The position numbers and the translations under genes were made by a program. The notes beneath the pieces are model-generated. The model did no database searches. It was not told the DNA's origin and saw nothing but the letters and a program-made list of their open reading frames with translations. Of a stretch of DNA of 64,000 bases, positions 55,711 through 64,000 are shown one piece after another. The DNA is from Microdochium bolleyi (lineage: Eukaryota > Ascomycota > Sordariomycetes > Xylariales > Microdochiaceae). The first letter of the stretch is position 1, and each line of letters begins with the position of its first letter. The DNA lies in assembly GCA_001566295.1 (NCBI GenBank), contig KQ964260.1, positions 372,001-436,000 on the forward strand, in the 5' to 3' direction.

Positions 55711-57360
55711 ATGCCGGTCTTACTCGAGCTACCAGCTGAGCTCATCCTTCCTATCGCGGGCCAGCTCCTTCCCAGCCAGCGGGACGTCAGCTCGCTCAGC
55801 CGCACGCACAGTGCCCTCCATCAGCTCGTCAACCCAGTCCTCTACCGCCACAGCGCCCGCTGCGACGAAGGACACGCCATCATCCGCGGCGTAGTGACCG
55901 GCAACCTGGCCACGGTGCAGCGGGCGCTGGAGTACGGTGGCCGGTGCCCCCTGGGCCGGTATCGTGAGCACGAAGCTCAACACGACCGCGATGGTAGAGG
56001 CGAGCTGAGGGACGATGACGATGACGACTCGAGAGGCTCCGTCCCTGTCGTCAACACACGAAGCTGCGAGGGGGTTCCCGTCGGATACCGCACGCCCCTG
56101 GACATTGCGCTGACCCGCTGCGACGTGGCCGCGGTCGAGCTACTCCTCGCGCACGGCGCCGATGTCGATGGCGCGTTCGCCGCGGCCGAGTCCCGCCGTG
56201 GAGGGTGGCGGCGGGGTGGTGATGAGGAAGAAAAGAATGCGCTGCTGCCCGACGCACTGGTCACGGCCGAGCAGGCCGTCTTCGAGAAACTGCTGCTATT
56301 ACTGCTCGAAAGAACTACCTCTGGGACCGCTGCCGCAGCTGTGCACGGACGATGGGGGTTGGTCAACGCAGTCGCTCGGGTTGGTGATGTCGGGAAGATG
56401 CGGTTTCTGGTCGACGCTGGCTTTCTGCTGCCTAGCCGCGCAGATGAGCAAGATTGCGCTCAGCGGGATGAGAGCCACCGCCCGGGAAGGGGACAGTCAG
56501 CAGCACCAGAGCTACTTGTCGAGCCGCTCCACGCCGCGGTGACGCGGGGGCACACGGATATGGCTCGCTTCCTCCTCGAGCTCGGCGCCGATCCTGCACG
56601 CGCAGCACCGCAAGTCAGCCAGCGCGACAGGGACCGCGGGCTCCTCGACGAGGGCGTGACGGCGCTGCACGCCGCGATGACGATCCACGACGCGTTGCTC
56701 CCGGGCATGGTCCGCCTGCTGCTCGAGCACGAACGCAGGCGCGGTGGCGGTGGTGGTGACGAGGCCGGGAGCCGGCGGCTGGAAGACAGCGGCGACGATG
56801 CCGTCGCTCCCCGCCTCGTCGAGTGTCGGACTCTGCCGCCCAGGGGCCTGACGCCGCTCATGTTCCTCCTCGCCCGGGCGCGGCACACCCACGGCCACAC
56901 CGCGCGGCGTAAGGTGGGCAATGTCAGGCACGCCTCATTGCTATCGTCATCATCATCATCACTCGCATCCTCATCACTGCAGCCTCCCCCGGCCGACGAT
57001 GGCGGGTCCCTCTTGCGTGCTGGCTGCGCGGAAGCAGTACAGCTCCTCCTCGCCTCCAGCGCGGACGTCGTCACCGCGCGTTCCCTCGGCGTGCGGGAGC
57101 CGCGCAGCATGCTGTACTTTGCGGCCGCAAGGGGCTGTTATGCGTGCAAGAGGGCTGTGCTGGTCGAACTGGGGTACGAGAGGGCAGTCGAGATCGTGGA
57201 GAGGGAGGAGCCGCCGCTGGGGGGCACGGGGGCGGGTGCTGTGCCGGGCAGAGGGGGAACAAGAAGATCGTGGAGGGCTGCGTTGGGGAGGGTGTGGGTG
57301 GATGTGTTTGGAGAGAGGGTGGAAGAGGTGGAAAGGAGAGTGAGGAGGAGGGAGAGGTGA
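55711..57360 (+). CDS. F-box/ankyrin-repeat protein
   Basis: 549 aa, single exon. The ATG at 55711 is preferred because the F-box (LLELPAELILPIAGQLL, RDVSSLSRTHSAL) then starts within 6 residues, as in the related genes; an ATG at 55636 would add 25 hydrophobic residues. The LYRHSARCDEGHAIIRGVVTGNLATVQRAL segment matches the remnant at 51.2-51.7 kb and the gene at 62360. Ankyrin units are spaced by long acidic, Gly-rich and poly-Ser inserts. Near the C-terminus it shares C-x2-C/K and GYERAVE with the 52001 product. The low-complexity inserts suggest rapid divergence. Confidence 0.78.
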   Translation: MPVLLELPAELILPIAGQLLPSQRDVSSLSRTHSALHQLVNPVLYRHSARCDEGHAIIRGVVTGNLATVQRALEYGGRCPLGRYREHEAQHDRDGRGELRDDDDDDSRGSVPVVNTRSCEGVPVGYRTPLDIALTRCDVAAVELLLAHGADVDGAFAAAESRRGGWRRGGDEEEKNALLPDALVTAEQAVFEKLLLLLLERTTSGTAAAAVHGRWGLVNAVARVGDVGKMRFLVDAGFLLPSRADEQDCAQRDESHRPGRGQSAAPELLVEPLHAAVTRGHTDMARFLLELGADPARAAPQVSQRDRDRGLLDEGVTALHAAMTIHDALLPGMVRLLLEHERRRGGGGGDEAGSRRLEDSGDDAVAPRLVECRTLPPRGLTPLMFLLARARHTHGHTARRKVGNVRHASLLSSSSSSLASSSLQPPPADDGGSLLRAGCAEAVQLLLASSADVVTARSLGVREPRSMLYFAAARGCYACKRAVLVELGYERAVEIVEREEPPLGGTGAGAVPGRGGTRRSWRAALGRVWVDVFGERVEEVERRVRRRER

Positions 57361-58109
57361 CGGTGTTACGAGGATGAGGCGGCTGGTGGTGGTGGTGATG
57401 ATGATGCCAGGGTGGTACTTGAGGGGTGAAGATGCCAAGGCTTCAAGAGAGCCTAGGCAGAGCTCTGGGGGACGTTGGCCATGCGTAACTTGGTGTGATT
57501 AGCATTGTGGTATGTGAGACACCGCCATCCATCATTATTATGTGAGGCTTGCTCTGGAACCCAGGGAATGCGGAGTTCTAATCAGAGCTGGACGTTTCGA
57601 TACCCCGGTGCTGTGATGTCCGGGAGTATATGGAGTCGTACACGGAGAGAATTTGGCCACTGAACCGGGCAGTGTTCTCTGATCTCGGGACATGCTATTG
57701 GAACTCTGCTTCCACCTTGCAGGCGAGGCTCCCAGGAGTTGCTTCCCAGGCAAGGCGGCCCTTGCGTCTGCGAGCACCTCCCAACATTGTGCTGCGGAGG
57801 GCGCAGCCTGCATACACTGTTGCATCATGCCACAACTTCATTGGCGGCCGTTGGCCCGTATCCTGCACCAGCATGCCACCGTCCCATTCACAGCCACTCT
57901 GCAGCCCCTCCAGCCCTCCAGGCAGCTGGCGATGGTGGGATTCGGTTGACCCCGCGCAGGCTCTGGAGCAGCTTCTTCTTGTCTTCTCGCCTTGAGGTTT
58001 GCTCCCTCAAGCAACGCCCAACTATCCTTCTAAATATACATACCATCGCATCCCGCCTGCTGTCACAACACGCCTGCCGCCAGTGCCTCATCAAGCCTCG
58101 ACAGTCGTC
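57361..58109. other. Intergenic stretch, promoter side of the STAND gene
   Basis: About 750 bases. The frame upstream of the STAND start is open to 57999, but the family-typical N-terminus starts at 58110. No gene is seen. Confidence 0.42.
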
Positions 58110-61100
58110 ATGGAGGCACTGGCCGCTCTGTCGCTGGCCTGCAACATCCTCCAGCTTGTCGGCACCGGCCTCAAGGTCACAGCGGCACTCAAGCAGATCC
58201 ACGACGAGCACAAGCCAGACGCCAGCGTAGAGGCCAACGCAACGACACTCCGCAAGTTGTCGCACGAAGTCGAGCAATCGATAAAGGCGCAGAGTCCACA
58301 AAGTACCCCAGACGATACAAACCTCCTGGCACGTGCTCTGGAGGTAGCCACAATCTCGAAGGAGCTCGAGAAGATCCTACAGGGCTTCTCAAGCGGTCGT
58401 AAGCGCAAACTTCGCGATGCAGTCAAGTACTTCTTCGTCAAGAGCGACATCCAGTCCAAGGAGAAGCGGCTGCAAGAGACCCAGCAGGCTCTACAGAGTA
58501 CGATACTGGTAGAATTGCGGTGAGTATATGCCCTGCTGAGACCACCATTACGCGAATCGTGGACTAATAACACCTAGGCAAACCGTCAACAAAGAATGGG
58601 CCACAATTAGCAAGGAGATGCCGTCACTCAAGGCCGAATTGCGAACTCTAGTCACGAAGCTACGTGCAGGCAACACCAATGTCTCTGGTCTGACCGCCCA
58701 CATTGATGCAGCACTCAGCAAGACTCTGGCGGCCATCAGCCTCGGCGCAGATCAAATCACCAAAGCCACGACCGAGATCCGAGAGACACTAGATGGGAAC
58801 CAGGGGCAGCTCATGCGAAGTCGTCAGAGCGATGACCAAAGGGCCATGGCAGAGAGGGTACTGGACAGTCTCTACTTCCCGTCGATGAATGCTCGACGCA
58901 ACATGAGCACACTCGAACATGCTGCAGGCACGTTTGACTGGGTTTTCGAAAGACGATGCCGAGATGAGTGCCACGAGACAGGCAATGCGGACGATTGCGC
59001 AGAGTGCTCAGCAAAGTATGGTGCATTGCATCTCTGGCTCTTGAGCAGAGACCAGCGAATATTCTGGATCAGCGGCAACGCAGGCACAGGCAAAAGCACT
59101 CTCATCCATTACTTGCTGCAGGAGTTGCAGCAGCGCTCACTCACAGGATCACTGGGCGTGGATGGCCAGCGGCCTCTCATACTCTCTTCGTTCATCTGGG
59201 CTTCCGGCGACGAGATGCAAAGGTCTATCAAGGGGGTGCTCTGCACTCTCCTCCACCAGTGTCTCGATTCCGATCCATCACTGACGAGCGCTCTCGCTCA
59301 CACAGTACCGCTCTCCTCCAAAAAGACTCCTTCGGACTGGAGCGAAACGGAGCTCCGCCGCGTTCTCGATTCCATCCTCCGCGCTCGAGCCAAGACCACG
59401 TATATCATGGTAGACGGCCTCGACGAGATTACACGCAGTGATGCCAGCGCTCAAAGACTGATCAGCCTCCTGTACTCATTTCAGGAATGCTCTGCGCTCA
59501 AGCTCTGCGTGTCCAGTCGGCCTGAGCCCATTTTCGAGAGATCGTTCCAGCAATACCCCCATTTGCGCCTGCAAGATCTGACCTACGACGATATAGTCCA
59601 TTATCTGCAAAGCAATCTGGACGAGATTCTGCACTCGCTGCCGCAGTCAGACGACAGGGAGAACCGTCCACTACGTGTCATGAATCACATCGCGTGTCAA
59701 GCCCAGGGCGTGTTCTTATGGGTCGAGCTCGTCACAAGGAGTATCAAGCAAGGTGTTACGAATCACGACACGTGGGAGCTGTTGTGGACTAGGGTGAAGG
59801 AGGTACCTAGCGATCTCGAAGCCCTCTACGAGAGTATGCTACAGCGCCGAGGAAGCGGAGGGAAGCTTTACCGCGAATCCGCGGCAGTGTTTTTCAAACT
59901 GCTTCTCGCCAACGGCCACTCTCCCGCCTTGGACTCACTACTCGCAATAACGTTGTATCAGCAGCACGACTTGCGTGCAACTCTATTCGAATCTGACAGT
60001 CCCAGCGCCTTGAGAGGAAACCAGGAACTACACGAAGCCATGTTCAGTGTTCGAGAACAAATGCGTGCTCAATGCGGCGGTCTCCTGGAGCTCCCTGCAC
60101 TTGGTCCGGTGCCGTTGCATATGGCGAAGGTCCACTTCGTTCACCGCACAGCGCGAGACTTCATGCTGGATCGAGGCCGTCACATGTGGCAGAATGTGAG
60201 TCTGGATTGGAAGGCTTGCGTTGACGCCCAGTACCTATGCCTCTGGTCTGGCCCTATTCCATCACATTCGTTCCCGGGCGGGGATTGGGACGGCAAACTT
60301 GTTCAACAGTGCGCAGCTTATGATCATGGTCTGCCCAGCAATATGACGGATGGACCTCTTGACTACTTGGCCGAGATTATGTGTGCCAAGTCCCACTGGA
60401 GCCTAGACCAACGCAACCCGGCCGTAGTGGGGATATGCAGCAACACCCGAATTCCTGAGCACTGGATCGTTGCGTGGCAGCCGACGCAGATGTCGAGCGA
60501 GACTTTTCTCAACCACCTCCTTCTGTATGCCGCAGAGTGCTCAAATCACGAAATCACGCTGTGGCTGCTTGAGCAGGGTGGCAATCCCTTCTGGCATGAT
60601 ATGTCCGAGCTCCGTGGGATCCAGTGGCCTACGGCTTTCCAGTTCATTGCGTCCAATCTCTCGACTAGCTCAGACACTGATTGCACCTTCTCAAAACCTT
60701 TCTGCCGTGTTCTGCAGCATCACAGCCTCAAACTTGACGACGAGATTGTGGTCCTGTGGAGCATGGACCCCAAGGTAAAATTTTATTTTGTGCCTATGCC
60801 CACATTGAATACGAGACGCTGCTCGGCCAAAGTGCCATCCGAGAACATTGATGATAGAGAAACGGGCCATTTCATCATATCAAGAATGAGCACCAGTACT
60901 TTCATTTGGTGTCTCTTGCACGAATTGAGTCGCGATGGAGATCACTTTCACCACAAAGCCAGATGGGAATCAAAAAGCTACGACTTGTTGCAGGGAGAAG
61001 AGGGGCCATGTGTTCGCATCCACAATCTTGGCTGGATCGAAACGAACGGAATTCCGTACTTGTTTACACCACGAAAAGTCAGGCGGGGGCTCAAGCTCGA

Positions 61101-61323
61101 CTGGGTATTCTGTTGTCGGGGGCGGCCGTCACTCGAGAGCCTGGGTCATGATTTAGCACATATATGGGGAGCTTGTGAAGACATGGCGGCCGCAGCAAAA
61201 GGGGGAGAATTTGAGTCAAGGGGCGGCAAGAGCACCGAGGAATGGCTCATCGAGTGTGGCTTACCAGCGAGCCCAAATCTGGGGTCTTACGGGACAGTGT
61301 GCAATATTCTCGACGCCAGTTAA
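58110..61323 (+). CDS. STAND/NACHT-type NTPase (NLR-like)
   Basis: Two exons, 58110-58519 and 58578-61323 (phase 2; GTGAGT, branch CTAAT, TAG); 1051 aa. Residues 1-140 form the fungal N-terminal helical domain that begins MEALAALSLACNILQLV in many STAND proteins, and a coiled-coil-like linker follows. The NTPase core has P-loop GNAGTGKST at 303-311, Walker B VDGLDE at 415-420, and CVSSRPEP as sensor 1. A winged-helix-like part with FVHRTARDFM follows, the usual marker of the NACHT-associated region. The last 350 residues show no ankyrin, WD or TPR repeats. Fungal STAND proteins of this shape act in non-self recognition in a few studied cases; no HET or patatin effector domain is fused here, so the output is unknown. 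Confidence 0.87.
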
Positions 61324-62359
61324 AGCTAGCTGTGTGTACGGAATATGTTCATCATGGGATAACAAATCTTCCCAGGCGATGCGAACACACAGTCACAGAT
61401 TCGAGGCGTCTTGCATGCATCAGTGTCGGACCCCAGCTCGAAGCAGTAAGACTCGCAGATTGTCATGAAACGAGGAACCGTTTCTCCATCGCCGTGAATA
61501 GCACGGGGGCGTGTTTCAATGCAATTTTAGTCATGCGTTTTGCGTCCCTGATGAATTTTCCGAATCGCCTTCAAATTGGAGTTGCAATGCCCCGTAACTA
61601 TCTGTGTGCCCTATTGTACCGAGTGTGTACTGGCTTGGGCTTATTCATGCGCTACTCTGAACGAAGTCTTGTATTTCCAGCGAATCCAAGAAGCAGGCGC
61701 ATGCATAAAGTGTTGCAGATCGAGCTGCGGCTCGTTCTTTCTGCAACGCGCTACTCTCTCCAGGTTGCCTCAGTCTCTATCATCTCCTCGTTTTGTTGTA
61801 TTTCACTATCTTGAACCCTGGTTCCCATGATGATCCTGCTTCCAATCCGTGCACTGGCGTTCTCTTTCACGCTGTACTCTAAACATTGTGGACGAGTTTT
61901 ATGATTTGTGGGGAGCACATGACTTAGAATGGACACTTGAACTCTTCGACATGGCCATAGCCAAATCACTCATTGAAACCCTCACTGCAACTCAAAAGCC
62001 TGACGGCGACCGGCTGGAACTAAAGCATACCGTGAATGGGCACCCTTGTCCACGGCCCAGGCATCAGCGGCCTGAGTGGGGACCTGTTGTTGTTGGTCCA
62101 GAGAGCCAGCAGACCATGCGAAAACACCATCTTCCCAGAACCGCAGCCAACAGGTTGGGCCCTAAAGTCACGCGTTACTCACTTCTCTGCCTCCATCGTG
62201 AATTTACAACGCCAACAAAACAAGAAGGTGGGTGCTTGTTGATAATTACCTGCTAGACCCGGCAGGTAGCAGTCCCCTCCTCTCCACAGCAGCAGCTCTC
62301 ATCCATCATATCATTCCTATCGCCAAACCTTGGGAACAATCCCCGCGAGCAGCCACACA
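61324..62359. other. Gene-free stretch
   Basis: Just over 1 kb. Short frames lack motifs. The last 100 bases form the leader of the final gene. Confidence 0.42.
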
Positions 62360-64000
62360 ATGGCGACGCCGCCAACGCCGGGCCTCCTCAAGCTGCCCGT
62401 CGAGCTCCTCGAGTTGGTCAACAGCTACCTCAAGCTCGACAGGGACACCAGCGCGCTCAGCCGGGCGCACCCGCGGCTGCACCACGTCCTCACCCCGGCG
62501 CTCTACGGCCGGCACGTGCCGCTCGCGCTGGTCCACGGCGTCGTCACGGGGAACCTCGCCACCGTGAACAAGGCGCTCGACCTCTTCGCCTCCGCGAGCA
62601 GCAGCTATGGCGAGGAGGAGGAGAATGAGGAGTCTGATGATGACGTCAGCAGCAGCACGACCCCGCCGCGGACAGACATTCTCGACATGCTCCTCCCCAT
62701 CTACGACGCGCGGCTCAAGGCCGCCATCGCGCAGCGGGATGGCCTGCTGCTGCCGCGCGGGCGGGACGACGGGGACTTCGACCGTGCGCGCAAGATCCAC
62801 CGCTGCCACACGCAGGCGTCGAGCAGGCACTACACGCCGCTCGCGTTCGCCGTGGTGTACGGCCAGCCCGAGGTCGTGCGGGTGCTGCTCGCCCGCCTGC
62901 GGCAGCGCGAGGAAAGACGCCGCCAGAGCAGCAGCGGCACCAGCGGCCGCAATGGCAAGGGGGACACAAGGGCGGTCATCAGGGCGCACATCAGGAGGAG
63001 CGCGGCGCTGTCCATCGCGTGTCACCTCGGCCACGTCCAGATCGTGTCGCTGCTGCTCGAGCACACGGGGGCCGGGCCGGAGGTGCTCTGCGGCGCGTGG
63101 AGCGGTCACGAGAGGGGGGCTGTGAGCTGGTTCGACACCATCCGCCCCCCTCTGAGCGCCGCCATCGACGGCGGGCGGATGGGGGTTGTCGGGCTGCTGC
63201 TCGAGGCTGCTGCCGTGGAGGGCGATGGTCAAGATGATGTTGTTAGCGATAGTGATGACCGTTGGAACAATCTGGGATCCGAGGCCGAGTGGGCGCTGCT
63301 GCAGGCCGTGAGCAAGGCGCCGCAGGCCTTCTTCGAGGCGCTGGTGCAGAAGATGGTGGCGTACGGGGTCCGAGTGCACGAGTGGAAGGGCAAAGGTGAA
63401 GGGGACACGCTCGCGGAGCGGTGCGTGGCCCGCCACGACCTGGACAAGTTCGAGTTCCTCCTTGACGCCGGGCTGGTGGACGCCAGATCGCTGCCCCCAA
63501 AAGCGTTGCACGTTGCCGTGGCGCGCGGCCGGGTCGAACTCGTGCGGCGGCTGCTCGAGCTGCCCGGCCGCGACCCGGGGATGACAGTGAGAGAGGTGCA
63601 AGGCACGAGGCCGCTGCACTGCGCGTCCGTGGCGCCCAGACACCGCGTGCTCGAGTTCATGACGATCCTGCTCGAGCACCGGAGCCGAGGCAGCGGTGCC
63701 GCTGACGACCTGGACCTCAATCGTCCGCCGGCGCTCACCTCCCCCAGGGACAGCGACACCTACGGGATGACAGTGCTGCTCTTCCACGTCCGCCGCACGT
63801 GGCACTGGCGCAGACTGGACGACTACCCGGCCGACGTCCGCGACGAGCTCAAAGGCAGCGTCGACACCGTGGAGGCCGACGCAGACTTTGGTTTCGGCGA
63901 CGCACCGCCCGGTGCCAAGGTCGCGGGCTGCACCGCCGCGCTGCGCCTGCTGCTCGCCGCGGGTGCCGACACGGCGGCCACCTGCGCCGAGGGCCACGAC
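62360..64000 (+). CDS. F-box/ankyrin-repeat protein, cut by the right edge of the window
   Basis: Open from the ATG at 62360 to the last base without a stop: at least 547 aa. The F-box is LLKLPVELLELVNSYL with RDTSALSRAHPRL, then LYGRHVPLALVHGVVTGNLATVNKAL, matching the paralogues at 52001 and 55711. Ankyrin units recognisable in order include YTPLAFAVVYGQPEVVRVLL, ALSIACHLGHVQIVSLLLEH, PPLSAAIDGGRMGVVGLLLE, ALHVAVARGRVELVRRLLEL and a final AALRLLLAAGADTAATC. Inserts of acidic and Ser/Gly-rich sequence separate them. The 3' end lies outside the window. A long minus-strand open frame across the same region is a composition shadow. Confidence 0.82.
   Translation, partial: MATPPTPGLLKLPVELLELVNSYLKLDRDTSALSRAHPRLHHVLTPALYGRHVPLALVHGVVTGNLATVNKALDLFASASSSYGEEEENEESDDDVSSSTTPPRTDILDMLLPIYDARLKAAIAQRDGLLLPRGRDDGDFDRARKIHRCHTQASSRHYTPLAFAVVYGQPEVVRVLLARLRQREERRRQSSSGTSGRNGKGDTRAVIRAHIRRSAALSIACHLGHVQIVSLLLEHTGAGPEVLCGAWSGHERGAVSWFDTIRPPLSAAIDGGRMGVVGLLLEAAAVEGDGQDDVVSDSDDRWNNLGSEAEWALLQAVSKAPQAFFEALVQKMVAYGVRVHEWKGKGEGDTLAERCVARHDLDKFEFLLDAGLVDARSLPPKALHVAVARGRVELVRRLLELPGRDPGMTVREVQGTRPLHCASVAPRHRVLEFMTILLEHRSRGSGAADDLDLNRPPALTSPRDSDTYGMTVLLFHVRRTWHWRRLDDYPADVRDELKGSVDTVEADADFGFGDAPPGAKVAGCTAALRLLLAAGADTAATCAEGHD

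Noticed and set aside
62306..63997. 563-codon minus-strand frame at the right edge
   Set aside because: Shadow of the F-box/ankyrin gene, which is open on the plus strand from 62360 to the edge and has real repeats.

Overview
The window is nuclear DNA of a filamentous ascomycete (Pezizomycotina, possibly a Sordariomycete; the class is an impression). The signs are short GT-AG introns with CTAAC/CTGAC-type branch points, GC-rich coding sequence, fungal-only families (Zn2Cys6 regulators, HET, STAND/NACHT, F-box/ankyrin, DUF3425 bZIP) and a multidomain iterative polyketide synthase. I support 24 protein-coding genes, one running off the right edge, and two gene remnants. I saw no tRNA, rRNA, CRISPR array or transposon. 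One assembly gap (40 N) lies inside an 8-bp tandem repeat near 25.0 kb.

Left part (1-24 kb): a secreted endonuclease/exonuclease/phosphatase-fold protein; two paralogous secreted, probably GPI-anchored proteins (1865-2876 and 5982-7104) around a polyol/alcohol dehydrogenase whose reading frame contains a stop-free 69-nt intron; a four-exon Zn2Cys6 regulator; a short-chain dehydrogenase; two paralogous F-box-like genes (12.0 and 13.5 kb); a secreted Kelch protein; a HET-domain protein; a GFA-family zinc protein; and a DHA1-type MFS transporter.

Middle part (27.6 to about 50.7 kb): a secondary-metabolite cluster. Its core is a divergent pair, an alpha-oxoamine synthase (30221-31792, minus) and a highly reducing polyketide synthase (32708-40874, plus; five exons, 2593 aa, KS-AT-DH-cMT-ER-KR-ACP), sharing a 915-bp promoter. 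The promoter holds four perfect CGG-N3-CCG sites at 23-26 bp spacing. The synthase has no release domain, so the neighbouring PLP enzyme is the likely offloader, condensing the polyketide acyl chain with an amino acid as in the fumonisin/AAL-toxin/sphingofungin type of pathway. Around the pair are an AflR-like regulator, a 14-TM DHA2 exporter, a DUF2306 membrane protein, a bZIP/DUF3425 regulator and a nine-exon short-chain dehydrogenase. The cMT and ER domains of the synthase have altered cofactor motifs. I saw no P450, transaminase or tricarballylate-type tailoring genes here, so this is not a copy of the fumonisin cluster. The product is unknown and probably a simpler amino-ketone or amino-alcohol lipid.

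Right part (51-64 kb): an array of F-box/ankyrin genes (one decayed, two complete, one cut by the window edge) interleaved with a PD-(D/E)XK nuclease-like gene and a STAND/NACHT NTPase. With the HET gene at 17 kb this looks like fast-evolving self-recognition or immunity-type gene content.
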